Source: Rugalucina vietnamica
Lineage: Eukaryota; Mollusca; Bivalvia; Lucinida; Lucinidae
DNA length: 64,000 nucleotides
Assembly: GCA_964017185.1 (NCBI GenBank)
Contig: OZ024871.1
Location: forward strand, 10,036,214-10,100,213
Reading direction: 5' to 3'
Below the pieces are notes generated by a model that had not been told where the DNA came from, searched no databases, and saw nothing but the letters and a program-made list of their open reading frames with translations. Below are positions 12,101-30,750 of the stretch, in pieces. The translations under genes were made by a program, and so were the position numbers. The first letter of the stretch is position 1. Every line of letters starts with the position of its first letter.

Positions 12101-15100
12101 CCATAGTTTCGGCTACTTGAGCCTCGACAGTGACCCTTTAGATTTGATATAGAGCCAAAGAGAATTATAGTAATTGTGTACCTTTCAAGAGGGTAGTCTT
12201 GTATTATCCAAATGGGACCAATATATTAAATGTTGGTTAGAATATGTACAGTATCTTAACCGATAATAATTTTCTTATTTCTCAAAATACAAAGATGATG
12301 CTAGTTTACAGCGAGTTGGCCATCACGTTGGTACAGTGGATGACTTTATCTTACATTTACTTGGGAGTTATTTCTACCTTACCTAAAAGTTTCAGCTTCA
12401 TGAGACTTGATGAAATTAGCACCTTGGTATGATCTGAGAAATTTAGCCAGCACATCTGTAGATCTGAATTACAACACGAAAAGTTAAAAACTCCTGATAC
12501 ATGTAATTCATAGCTGTGTTTGTGCAACAGTAACAAGACATTTTTCTGTGAAGGGCATGGTTGTATTTATACCATTACAAATTGTTAATAAAAACACAAA
12601 AACAGCAAACTTATACTAAGTGCATCGTAGTAACTAAACTAACATTTGTCTAGCATGGTATTCGTTCAGTTTAGTTGCGGGTTTCAAGTACCTCGTGCTT
12701 GAATGAAATGTAAAAAACGTGTAACTCAAATGCTACTGTTAATTAAACGACTTTAATACAAATGCAGAAAACCATACTTGATTGGGTATGCAGATTCGCT
12801 TAAATTAATGAAGTAGTCCCAGGTCCAATCTTTCATCTTGACCAAGGTTCTCATCATGCTATAGGTAGCTTGTAACACGGAAAAGCCACCCCATTCAGCG
12901 GTGTACCTTTCTTTAGCTAATCGTAAATTCGGTAATGTGTTTTCTAGTTCCAGGAGTTCTTGGTACATATACTCTGCTTTCTGAAAGAAAAACAATGCAA
13001 ACTACTTTCTAAAATTTCTCAAAGTGTCAGAATGAAAATTCACCCACAATAACGATTAACGACATCAAGTTCTCGCATTTTTTTAAGAATTAAATTTCAG
13101 GATTGACTCGATAAGACTTAAAACAAAACCATCTCCCTCAGAGCAAGACGGGCACCAAAACATAAGCTAAAGTGTCATGTACAACAAACAAGGGTACAGA
13201 ATAAACAGATAAGATATATACTAGCCAAAACTCTCTCTCAAAAAAAAAAAATCTGAATTCTGTTAACTCCTCTACAAAGACAGACACTTCACCGAGTAAG
13301 AGCAGTGTGAAAACATTTACAAAATTTTCCAAACAGCACGCAGGGTGTTCCACTGAATATCGATACCCCCAGTTTTAACAATCGCAATTTAAAAAAAAAA
13401 AAAACTCAAGACGCTTTTACGTGAGGGCCTTCCGTATTTTTATGGAGACACGTTACAGGCGTATAGGATAGAAAATAAATTTTATGCGACAGGCTGTATG
13501 CTTAGTTTTTAACCCAGTCATGGTTGATAACTATGCTGCCTTCTTTAATTGCACGCCGCTGTTTCGGGCGTCAGACTCTATGATGGTCCCGACTTAAAGC
13601 TGTTTATTTAAGTTGGTTGGGGCCGGAGCTTCTTGTCTGGTGCTTTGCCCACCGGGGTTAAACTGGTGTTTTTCTTTTGCTCCGGATTTCAGTAAGTTAT
13701 TTGGCTCCCAGGGATCTCCATCGTCTGGCAACTTACTCAATCTGTGATGCCTCGTTTTTTCTTCTTCATGGTGGTTATCATAATTTATTTGTTTGTCCTT
13801 GATGATTCATTGACTAGGTAGAGATTCACCACGAGGACCGAACAACTAGCTAAATGTTATGAACCACTGCGGAATGTGAGGGTGATGTTAGGCGCCTGTA
13901 AAACCGGTTTAAGTCCCCTCCCCCAGTAATTTTATACTACTGATCGTTCCAAGGCGATACTTCTGTTGTGGTTCTATTTGTTTTATGTTTTGGAGTCGAC
14001 TTTTTGTGATGTTTGAACCTTATGTACGTTTTCATAGCTTTAGTTCAGCTTGGGTAACTGAGTGGCCGCCTGTTGGGAAATAGGTGCTCACTCGGATTAC
14101 GATGTGCTTTCTAAGTACAAGTACCTAATTGTCAATTTAGTTTTTTCCCACCTATATGTTTGTGGAGTGGAAATTTCTCTCTGGTTGCGCGGCCTTTTCC
14201 TGATCATGCCTATTTGTACCGTTTCACATAAAATTTGACTTTGATTGGCCAAGCTGTTTCGGAGGTGAAGGTGTTCGAATGTTATTGTAATATACATGTA
14301 TATCGCCCCGGGCAGGGGCAGATGAGCCCCTTGCGACCAATAATTTTCAAAATTATCAATATTCAGTCCTACTGCCCATTTCCTGTAAGAGTTTCCCTTC
14401 AAATGACATTTAAACACTTTTCCCCATTCAAATGCATGGAAGATCTATGTTGATATTGCCGTAAAATAGGTCAAAGTCACCACAGGGTCATGGATTATAT
14501 ACACACTGTAGTCACTTTAGTCATTAATGCATCATGCAAGTTTTGTTGAAATCGGTCTACCGGAAGAAGATTTTTGAAGGGTGGGTTTTTACCATATATT
14601 GACATGGTGGCCATCATATATACTTCCTATATTCAAGATTACCTTGTCGACATGAATAAAGATGTAGTGGTCCGGATGGTATATAGCCTTGATAAGTCTT
14701 TTAACCTGTCTCACTGCACGGCCAGCAACCACCAAAGCAAACACAATGCGAACTGGTTTCATTTTCATTATTTCATCAGGTGGGTGAACCAGTTGTACAT
14801 CCCGGTTTCGCATCACTGAAACAGATGCGTTACTTACCTTTTGTGTGGCAGTTCTAGGATTTCATTACGAAAACATGCCCATGCAATAAAGAGAGATTTT
14901 CAAAGATTAACAGTAGAAAAGTTTTGATAGTTTCCTTATTTTTGCTCAAAACATAGATTGTGGGTACACGTTAGTACCTTGGCGAGGCGGTTCTAACAAG
15001 TACCAACAATCTATGTTTTGGAGCAAAAATAAAAAAAGTAGATATACCCCTGCATATCCCAGTTTTGCTGTATAATAGTGGGGTTCAAGGAGGTATACAT

Positions 15101-17888
15101 TACACGGACATGTTTTCGTGATGTAAAAGGCTGCCTCATAATGTCATTCATTGCCATTTACATAAGCCTAATTACAGAAGCAAGCATAAAACCCCCCACA
15201 TCTAAACATTTGGAAAACGATCAGAATTCAGACAGAGCAAGGAATGATGTCTGTTATTGTTAATGAACACAACATCAATGCTTACTTTCTAACAACCCAG
15301 TGCTAAACACTCGGATAGCACCATATCCACCGCAGGACTGGGACCGGTTACAAGGACAACTGAGACTACACGCAGACTCTGGCAATGAACCGTATCGTCC
15401 GTAATAGTTGCCACACCAACACTCCACAGAAAACTGCAGAGCTGCACACGAATAACCTGTAAACAAATTATATTAAAACAAGTACGCGCTATATACAGTA
15501 AGGAAAAATGGCATAAAATATCCAATTGACTGCCTATATTTCTAATATATACTAAGACTTAATCTTGGGATGAATACTATCACCGCCTTGTGTGCAGCCA
15601 CATTTGTTACGGCGCAGATTGACGCAACATCACATGTCACGTGCGGTGATTCTGGTCAACAACCCACTGCCTAGCGGGTATATCTAGTGATCAATCAGAT
15701 AGTTAAACGTCTTTGATTTCAAGGTACTAAAGATTTGCTGCTTTCGATTTTTGACCATCATGATAAACAACAGGATAGTCACGAATATCTTCTCGAGGTA
15801 TTTTACATGTCGTTAGTTTATACCCCCAAGAGATTCAAATAAAAACAAATGTGCCAGTAAAGTTAACTAACCTCCGTTAATACAGATTTCAACACAATTC
15901 TCTGGACTGTTACTTTCTCTCAGTGTCATTACCCAATTACCCACGTCTCTGTTGTCAGCTTTGTCTTTGAAACATCCTGGGTACTGGCCTTTATGATTGT
16001 TACCTGGAAGGTCAAGAACTTAAAGTGATCAGTCGACTTTCTTATTGTAAACAATCTATCTGGGTCTGTGTGCAGCGGGCAAAATTTCTCATCGCGTATT
16101 AGCACCATCTGTTGCAATATTTGATACATGCCGATCTTGCGTAGTCATACATCAAAGAACTCACTGACTGATATTCGAGAAAAACAACAGAGTTTCTCAA
16201 TACTGAGAGACGAAAAACATGCAATTAATATCGTCTTTCCTTCAATCTTCCTTGTTCTGTATACTCTTTTCGAGCTGGTGTCTACTCTTTAATATGTGTT
16301 TTGAGATGATGTGCGTTTAAAAGGTAACTCAGCACCGAGACAAAAAGGGACTACCCCTTTTTAAGTGGACATAATTTTGCCCATCTTGAACCTCGCATTG
16401 TATTATGCTAATACTCTTTCATCAATCAAAAATATCAATTAGTTATCATTAAAACATAAAAGGATGTGTTTCAAGTGAGGCGTTAATTGTGTGATGTACG
16501 TATATGTACCTCTCAGAGGACAGTATCTAGGAATTGTATCTGGCATCAACTTTCCGGCTTTGTCTTGGCACACAATATCAGCCAGCTCTTCTTTACAAAC
16601 CTCGGTCTTCGCCCTCGCAATAGCGTAAAGTGCTTCTTGGTCGGTTATTTTACAGCTGAAGTTTCTTGCGAGGATATCACCAAACCTTTCATCGTTCAAT
16701 AAGGTTTTACTCTTTGCGTCTTTTTGCTTTTCCACATCCTTAATTGGTATACATCGAAAATTTAAAATACTTTATCGAATTTACATATAAGCAATACATA
16801 ACAAATGGCAATTCGATTGCATTCGCTATTCAAAAAGGTTTTGGTTTATGGTAATTTGACACGATTTTGAAACATGAAGAAACATACATTTCTGTTCTTT
16901 GTTCGCAACTAAACGATAAACCTAACCGTGGGTGACGAAAATGTGAAGGAAATGTAAGTATGGCACATGTTGATTCCTGCTCACGAACAATAATGTGATA
17001 GATAACACTGTACCCCTTTTGAGTTCCATAAATCTATAATTATTATACAATTTATACGAAAAATAAGAAACAAATACAGATTGTTAATTTAGTTTTTTCC
17101 CACCTCAGTTTTTGTAGTGGGAATCTTTTTCTGATTGCGCCTTTTCCTGATCTTTGCCTACTTGTACTTTTTTAATTAGATGCCCTCATGGCTTATCGGC
17201 TTCTAGAATCAATTCAATTTGGCACATAACGTGAAATGTAGGGAATACTGTAAGTCCGCTATAATTTCCCGTTGTAGACCTTTGAGTTATGATACATGAA
17301 CATACTTACCTGTTTTGAGTCTAGACTCAATGGACGCCAAACCGCTTGTCAGGGACGATGATAAAATCACCAACTCCTGATTACATTGTTGCATCCATGT
17401 AATTATGAAATCATGCTCATGCAATATACAGATTTTTCTGATGTTGTAAAAATTGAAAATTTTGATATTTTTCTTACTTTTGCTCAAAACATAGATTGTG
17501 GGTACACGTTAGAACCGCCCAAGTTTTTCTATATAAAAGTGGGGAATAAGGGGGTATATACTGCACAGAGATGTTTTCCTGATGTAGACATACTCACCTG
17601 AATTTTGAGTCTAGACTCAATGGACGCCAATCCGCTAGTCAGGGACGCTGATAAAACCACCAACTCCTGATTACATTGTTGCATCCATGTAGACACATTG
17701 TAAATGAGCAAAATCTGAGATCCTAATATTGTTACACAAAAACACAATAATAATAATGTTTTAGAAACACTTGAAACTTTTTCCAACGCAGTAGAACCGT
17801 TTGTAGCATTGGCTGATAAAACAGAGCTGATCGCAGTATTCTCCACTGACATTGAAGTAGCAGCAGAACCTTTTTTTCTGGCAGTCAT
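1..17888 (-). CDS. XYLT: Peptide O-xylosyltransferase, minus-strand paralogue (gene span, 3' end cut)
   Basis: This is a type II Golgi enzyme that transfers xylose from UDP-xylose to serine in proteoglycan core proteins, the first step of glycosaminoglycan synthesis. I assembled exons at 17598-17888, 16510-16738, 15872-16003, 15286-15456, 14643-14815, 12778-12980, 12383-12463, 10936-11155, 3218-3391, 2010-2112, 1464-1668, 1020-1149 and <1-104. All have AG/GT borders and phases that join without a break. The order is: short cytosolic tail, membrane anchor (about residues 43-64), stem, WSC domain (about 176-274), GT14 catalytic domain (from about 289), then the Xylo_C region. A WSC domain is usual in invertebrate members (fly, nematode) and absent from vertebrate XYLT1/2. 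At least 738 residues are seen and the rest of the last exon lies before base 1. It lies head to head with a close paralogue at 19819-28959. Introns are swollen by transposons but no exon is broken. Confidence 0.93.
222..455. mobile_element. MITE family G, copy 1, with 4-bp target duplication
   Basis: This 234-bp element has inverted ends GAGCCGCC...GGCGGCTC and is flanked on both sides by ATTT. Its core is a 31-base palindrome at 274-304 with one central unpaired base. The same family occurs at 32048, 53396 and 56037. It sits in intron 12 of the minus XylT gene. No coding capacity is seen. Confidence 0.85.
575..990 (+). repeat. Family T repeat, single unit
   Basis: This is one copy of a ~350-bp repeat that starts near ACTGAGATCCTTT and ends near GCCGCCACACGGCA and CACCAGCTG. 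Arrays of the same unit are at 11325-12290 and 30930-32000. Confidence 0.75.
1020..1149 (-). CDS. XYLT: XylT (minus) exon 12
   Basis: The exon is 130 bases, phase 2 to 0. It encodes the conserved [20 protein letters not shown] block. The donor ACA/GTAAGA corresponds to the paralogue's GCT/GTAAGA. Confidence 0.9.
1464..1668 (-). CDS. XYLT: XylT (minus) exon 11
   Basis: The exon is 205 bases and begins [18 protein letters not shown]. Its acceptor CAG and donor GTAAAA match the phases of exons 10 and 12. Confidence 0.9.
2010..2112 (-). CDS. XYLT: XylT (minus) exon 10
   Basis: The exon is 103 bases. It encodes the [18 protein letters not shown] motif, very close to the FFARKFEA block that links the GT14 and Xylo_C parts in animal xylosyltransferases. 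Confidence 0.92.
2226..2745 (+). mobile_element. RT-element 3' tail, composite copy
   Basis: A 90-base piece of the tail (2226-2315) is followed by a longer, nearly complete distal tail (2312-2745), so tail segments are joined out of order. The distal part ends in the family terminus TTTGCCTACTTGTAC. It includes the covarying hairpin at 2431-2447. Confidence 0.8.
3218..3391 (-). CDS. XYLT: XylT (minus) exon 9: GT14 domain end
   Basis: The exon is 174 bases, phase 0 to 0. It encodes [20 protein letters not shown] and a [17 protein letters not shown] segment. It is separated from exon 8 by a 7.5-kb intron filled with nested DNA transposons. Confidence 0.93.
3959..4142 (-). other. Unexplained exon-like open frame inside the middle element
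   Basis: About 60 codons without a stop contain segments such as [14 protein letters not shown] and [20 protein letters not shown]. They run into CAG/GTGTAT, a fair splice donor. The composition looks protein-like rather than random. I do not recognise the family, and the upstream acceptor is poor. It could be a captured host exon, a remnant of the element's own gene, or chance. Confidence 0.25.
5560..6470. repeat. Low-copy repeat filler of the inner element
   Basis: This is AT-rich sequence with recurring phrases (TGCTTCCAAAGGATCAAA; TTTACCCCACCCA) and a diverged, reversed family T fragment at about 5800-6000. No open frame of interest was seen. Confidence 0.5.
6545..7500 (+). repeat. Diverged tandem repeat array
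   Basis: At least five irregular units share the words CTTATAAT or CTTACAAT, CTCTGAAACCACAA, AGAGCTTTTATATTTTGTGT and CCTGCCAACCATGCCCC. Spacing is uneven (about 90-300 bases). It lies in the centre of the inner element. Open frames across it are short and not conserved between units. Confidence 0.6.
7535..8340 (-). mobile_element. RT-element tail with last codons of the RT
   Basis: On the minus strand this copy begins in the last RT codons ([16 protein letters not shown]-like region, decayed). It then runs through the whole tail to the CCTACTTGTAC end. It is the youngest layer inside the transposon nest of XylT intron 8. Confidence 0.82.
10936..11155 (-). CDS. XYLT: XylT (minus) exon 8: GT14 domain
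   Basis: The exon is 220 bases and includes the family signature [17 protein letters not shown]. It ends in phase 0 at GAG/GTAAGA. Confidence 0.93.
11325..12300 (+). repeat. Family T tandem array, about three units
   Basis: Units start near 11328, 11673 and 12043, with a period of about 345-370 bases. Each holds a conserved GGGCCATACC...TTTCGGCTA block, a GGTTAGAAAATG block and a GCCGCCA end. It lies in intron 7 of the minus XylT gene. Confidence 0.8.
12383..12463 (-). CDS. XYLT: XylT (minus) exon 7: GT14 domain, 81-base exon
   Basis: This short exon encodes [20 protein letters not shown] and a few further residues. CAG and GTAAGG borders and the 2-to-2 phase fit between exons 6 and 8. I found it by searching for the partner of the plus-strand exon at 24059-24139, which has the same length. 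Confidence 0.9.
12778..12980 (-). CDS. XYLT: XylT (minus) exon 6: GT14 domain
   Basis: The exon is 203 bases, phase 0 to 2. It ends with the family motif [15 protein letters not shown], which lines the nucleotide-sugar site in this family. Confidence 0.93.
13404..14222 (+). mobile_element. RT-element 3' end and full tail
   Basis: It starts in decayed RT codons (LLREGLP-like), passes the last RT block and carries the complete tail. It is inserted antisense in XylT (minus) intron 5. Its hairpin at 13925-13941 has one mismatch. Confidence 0.82.
14643..14815 (-). CDS. XYLT: XylT (minus) exon 5: start of GT14 domain
   Basis: The exon is 173 bases, phase 1 to 0. It holds the first strand-helix unit of the glycosyltransferase fold ([19 protein letters not shown], then HYIFIHVDK). 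Confidence 0.92.
14864..15124. mobile_element. MITE family W, intact copy
   Basis: The ends CATTACGAAAACATG and CATGTTTTCGTGATG are inverted repeats. The centre is a large palindrome built on CAAAACATAGATTGTGGGTA. Relatives are at 17396, 43790, 58575 and 60103-60923. It lies in XylT (minus) intron 4. Confidence 0.75.
15286..15456 (-). CDS. XYLT: XylT (minus) exon 4: WSC domain, second half
   Basis: The exon is 171 bases, phase 1 to 1. It carries the cysteine-rich WSC end ([30 protein letters not shown]). Its length equals that of the paralogue. Confidence 0.92.
15872..16003 (-). CDS. XYLT: XylT (minus) exon 3: WSC domain, first half
   Basis: The exon is 132 bases, phase 1 to 1. It encodes a typical WSC opening ([24 protein letters not shown]). 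Its length and phase equal those of the paralogue. Confidence 0.92.
16510..16738 (-). CDS. XYLT: XylT (minus) exon 2: stem region
   Basis: The exon encodes the Cys-containing stem with the block [20 protein letters not shown], which the paralogue shares exactly. It starts after an AAG acceptor in phase 0 and ends in phase 1. It is 27 bases shorter than the paralogous exon, an in-frame difference near its 5' end. Confidence 0.9.
17082..17172 (+). mobile_element. RT-element tail, terminal 90 bases
   Basis: Only the last part of the tail is present (TTTTTTCCCACCTC...TTTGCCTACTTGTAC), as expected for strong 5' truncation. It lies in XylT (minus) intron 1. Confidence 0.8.
17310..17397 (-). pseudogene. 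XYLT: Duplicated piece of XylT (minus) exon 1
   Basis: This segment encodes [20 protein letters not shown] and a few more residues, almost identical to the end of exon 1. It even has its own donor, CAG/GTAAGT. It lacks a start codon, the membrane anchor and a clear acceptor, and loses two bases before the donor, so it would leave the wrong phase for exon 2. It is most likely a recent dead duplicate inside intron 1. Confidence 0.75.
17396..17588. mobile_element. MITE family W, half copy
   Basis: The copy starts at AATTATGAAATCATG and ends at TTTTCCTGATG, with one half of the central palindrome deleted. It fills the space between exon 1 and its duplicate exactly. Confidence 0.65.
17598..17888 (-). 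CDS. XYLT: XylT (minus) exon 1: start, membrane anchor, stem
   Basis: The ATG at 17888 opens a basic, Ser/Ala-rich tail followed by a hydrophobic segment (residues 43-64). I chose it because the plus-strand paralogue also starts about 30-40 residues before its anchor. It ends in phase 0 at a CAG/GTGAG donor. Compared with the paralogue it lacks about ten residues just after the anchor. Confidence 0.85.
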
Positions 17889-18129
17889 ATTTGAAAAGAT
17901 AACAGAATTGTAAAAAGCTGAATAGTTCTTTAACACGGCGTTGAAAATACAAGTATTAAACCTTAAATCATAATAAAAACGTCGGATCTAAACGAAAGCC
18001 GAGGAGGCAGTCAAGGCTGAATATAATTAAAGTTGCCTTCTTTGTGTTTAGAAGACACTTTTTTTGATGATTCGACGCAGTAGTGATTCGGTATTGTATA
18101 TATGATCATTGTACCGTTGAAATTATTTG

Positions 18130-19320
18130 ACGCTGTCAATAGTTATAAAATAGACATGACATACATTATAAATACTAACGACCCTGGGCATGCGTTCAGA
18201 AAAAGTTCCGCGATATTCTGAACACGCGTCTGCATGCCATCATTGTTAAAAATCTGGGTAGGATGGCAAACTTGGCCATGCTTTTTCGGCACAGTCCATC
18301 GAAGCTTTGATGAGGTCGGAAAACGTAGGTCTACATTATAATCTAGGTATTTCTTTTGTTGTTGTTTTATCGTGACAGTCATGTCCATTGTTATAATCTT
18401 ATACTCTTTTTGGAATCCACACTATCGTTTTAGAATAAGTCCCGCGAATTTCCTTTCCGCTTGTATCTAGAATATGGATGCAGCGATAAATTCTCGTGGG
18501 ATAGTCTCCTTCCTGCACATTCCTGAATTAAATTTGTCAGTTTCACTGCCATTTGTAGCCGGTTTGTCCCCTCTCAGTCTTGTATTCCTGACAGCTATTG
18601 CTCATCTGTACCTGGAGCTTTGTCTGATGGCACAGATTTTCTGCATTACAGGACAGTCGGACAGAACATTGCACTCAATCTGAGGAAGTAATCGATTGCA
18701 TCGTCATTGCTTCTAGGTGGGCGATTGAGCAGGCTAGTAAAATGTTCTGCCCATATCTCTATTTGAGAGATGGTACCATAGCTCTTTGGGCTATAAAATG
18801 ATTTTTATGGCCTCATCGGATTTCGCCATGATCTTCCTATCAGCAAAAGACTGAATTTCTTCAGAAGGATTCTTGTATGTCCCTGAAGTCGATACTTCTG
18901 TGGTGGTTCTTTTTGTTTTATGTCTTGGTGTTTTAAATGTTTTGTGCTGTTGGCGCCTTATGTATGTTTTCATATTTTAGTTAAGTTAAGGTAACTGAGT
19001 GGCCACCTATTGGGAAAATAGGTGCTCATTCGGCTTACGAAATGTTTTCATGGTATAAGTACCTGATTGTTAGTTTGGTTTTTTTCCCACCTCGGTTTTT
19101 GGAGTGGGAATCTTTTTCTGATTGCGCCTTTTCCTGATCTTTGCCTACATGTACCTTTTTGTATGTCCCTGAAGATTAGTCTAGAGTGTTCTTTACATAC
19201 TCTTACCGAATGCCGCCTTCCTGGATACTGAGCTAATATCATGTTCCTTGTGGAGTCGTTGCTTTTCTTCATAAATCATTCTCGTCTTTATCTTTTCTTT
19301 CTTTCTTTCTGGAGAGGCGA
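18130..19320 (-). pseudogene. Decayed non-LTR (LINE) reverse transcriptase fragment
   Basis: Read on the minus strand, short segments match the usual LINE RT order: KNPSEEIQSFADRKIMAKSD, then SDKAPGTDE, then NDGMQTRVQ. Stops and frame changes separate them. The similarity is to the RTE/CR1-like 'GKAPG-DGI ... FHDGMQARV' type; the clade is uncertain. It is interrupted at 18889-19159 by a retroelement tail. Confidence 0.6.
18889..19159 (+). mobile_element. RT-element tail with 15-bp target duplication
   Basis: The 271-bp tail is flanked by TGTATGTCCCTGAAG at 18874-18888 and again at 19160-19174. The flanking LINE sequence resumes across the duplication. This fixes the 3' end of the family at ...GTACCTTTT and shows that a 5'-truncated, tail-only copy inserted by retrotransposition. 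Confidence 0.9.
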
Positions 19321-19818
19321 TTGGTATTTAAGGAATATTTTTGGCCTCAGATGTCGGTTAAATTTAATTTGGAATTTAGATTACGATCACCCATGACGTA
19401 CGCCTTTATCTTGCCCCGGCGCCTTATGGCACTTGTGTATGCTTTCACTAATAGCGTATTGCATACTCCTGTAGTTTCAGCGCTAGCAATTTTAAGCAAA
19501 GTTGAAAAGGTGAAACAGAAAACTACTTCATGCATTAAGATCAACGGATATGCAGAAAATCGTCGTTTATATTGAAACGTCACTGATCCGAAAAGTTTAT
19601 CGGGTTTTACCAAATTAAACATGTTGAATAGAGCAAATAACTTTTTTCACATACTTGTTCTTATTTAAAATATAACGATCTTGATTTTTTAAGCATTATC
19701 GATTGTGCTGATCTTTTTATATCCGACGTTTTAATTATGATTTAGAGCTAAATCTTCGTTATTTCAACACCATGATTAGGAACGGTTTAATATTTTTAAT
19801 TCCGTGGCTATTTCAAAC

Positions 19819-28959
<9,141 letters not shown>

Positions 28960-29389
28960 TATATGTATAGATGAGGTGTGTGTTGGTGAATCAAAATTCA
29001 GAAAGTGCAATGACATTAGTAAATGGTTCATATATCAAAGCATTCCGTCCTATCATTTTCTTTTCAGAGGAAGAGAATATATGTTTATTGAATTCAATAT
29101 TACAAAAATGTTGATACTGACTGCGATTTTTCTTTGTAAAATGGGTAAATCATTTTCATTGTATTGGCATTTCATACTTACCATTGGATATCGCATTGAC
29201 ATCGTTCGTGAATAGACGTGCGTTAGTTCATGCATGTTAGAAGCAGACCAACACGTGTGTTGTCCTATGATTAAGATTAATGTTTTATATTCTGTATGAG
29301 TGTTGTGCATGTATTTTTGCTATATGAGATGTATTTGTTTATATTTTTTCTAGACGTTTTTTGTAGTTTTGACGTTAAATATCGTCGGG

Positions 29390-29395
29390 AATAAA
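29390..29395 (+). terminator. Poly(A) signal of the plus XylT gene
   Basis: AATAAA, 431 bases after the stop codon. It is the only canonical hexamer I noticed between the stop and the repeats that start near 29660. Confidence 0.6.
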
Positions 29396-29667
29396 GTTAT
29401 GAAAGGTGCACAGTATCATGTTGACACACATAAGCCCGTTTCCTTATAAAGTGAATTCACTGTACATAATTTTCCAGCTCTTTCTACTCCTACGAGTGTA
29501 CGTACACTTTCTCCACAGAAGTACAATACGCTGCTTTGTGAGTTGCTTACTAGTCCGTAAGTAGACAACATCACAATACATCATTTTCCTTTTTTGCAAG
29601 TCTCAAAACGAGACAGGTTATATTTCACATAAAATAAAACGTTAAAAAAACTGTTAATTTATAAAAC

Positions 29668-29820
29668 AAAAATAAAACAGAGATCCTTTAAGAGCAGTGA
29701 GCATATTAATGAGAAAGGGGATGGGCCATACCGCGGTTTCGGCTACTTCAGCTTCTTCAGTGACCCTATAGATTTGGCAACATGGTGCCAAAGAGAATTA
29801 ATGTAATTTTGCAACTTCCA
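29668..29820 (+). repeat. Family T unit, left part, split by insertion
   Basis: The unit stops after ...GCAACTTCCA and resumes at 30751 with ACTTCCAACATG. The two halves belong to one copy. Confidence 0.8.
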
Positions 29821-30750
29821 AGGGCGAGGATTAGAGCTCTGTAAAATCGATTTAAGCCCCCCCCCCCCAGTAATTCGTTACTGACCGTTCCAAGGCGGTT
29901 CTGTTGATATTTATATTCATGTTGTGTGTTTTGTCCGTTTGTCTGTCTGTTGTGCTCGTCGGGGTGTTTTTTACTTAATATGGTCGAATTGCTGCCTTTC
30001 TTGTTGCGCTCTTGTTTAGTTTCGTGAATGGTCATCTTGATGAACCAGTGGAAATGCTCTCCTTCCCGCCTAGTATCATGGGCTTTGGGTCGAGGATTTT
30101 GGCTTTATTTGCAGCAACATTTGTAATACATGTGTTAGCCAGTAGAGACCTTGGTTTATTTTTTTATTCTGATCCGTTTTTGGTAGTCGCTGGTGCATTT
30201 TCGCTATACTGATAGATATGGTAATTTCGCTGTCCAAGTGAAAATGGTTTTTGTTAATGATAATGATAATCGCTGTATTTCCGGTGTATTTGGTTGGGAT
30301 TTTGGCTTGGGGTTTTATCAAAAGTTTTTGTTGAATGTGTTCGCCAGTTGAACATTATTTTTGTTTTTATTCAATTTTCTTTCTTTATGATTTCCCCAGA
30401 AGTGGTTTTCGGCGTTGTGCCCAGTAAAAACGTTAAGTTGTGTCCCAGATAGAGTGGTTTGTCTTCATCATACTTGTCCCCTGTTGGAACGATAATCGGT
30501 GTCCCAGGAAAAGTGGTTTATCTTCATTATACTACTGTTTATTGTGCCTATCTCTCTGTCGTACTCGTTCCCTTTCGATCCTGTTGAAACTTAGCCGGAT
30601 GGCTACCTTGTTGGGAAAGAGCTAGTCATTCTGCTCTTCGAGTGTGTTGTCGGAAAATGTTTTGTTGTGTTTTATGTATTTTCTTTCCCACCCGCTGACT
30701 ATGTTGGGACTTTAAGTTTAATTGCATCGATTCGTGGTCCCTCTATTCTT
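29821..30750 (+). mobile_element. Divergent RT-element tail subfamily with 7-bp target duplication
   Basis: The 930-bp insert is flanked by ACTTCCA (29814-29820 and 30751-30757). It starts in the tail block GTAAAATCGATTTAAGCCCC and carries an AGTAA-TTCG-TTACT hairpin (29869-29882). It follows the same order of landmarks as the main tail (TTCTTTCCCACCCG near the end) but is much changed and longer. Confidence 0.72.

Larger units (their letters stand above)
17889..19818. promoter_or_regulatory. Head-to-head intergenic region between the two XylT genes
   Basis: Both start codons face away from this 1.9-kb stretch, so it must hold both promoters unless an upstream non-coding exon exists. About 1.2 kb is taken by a dead LINE and a retroelement tail. 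The likely promoter parts are therefore about 17890-18130 and 19330-19818. I see no convincing TATA box. Confidence 0.5.

Noticed and set aside
14589-14819. Plus-strand frame of 81 codons over XylT (minus) exon 5
   Set aside because: Shadow of the conserved minus-strand exon.
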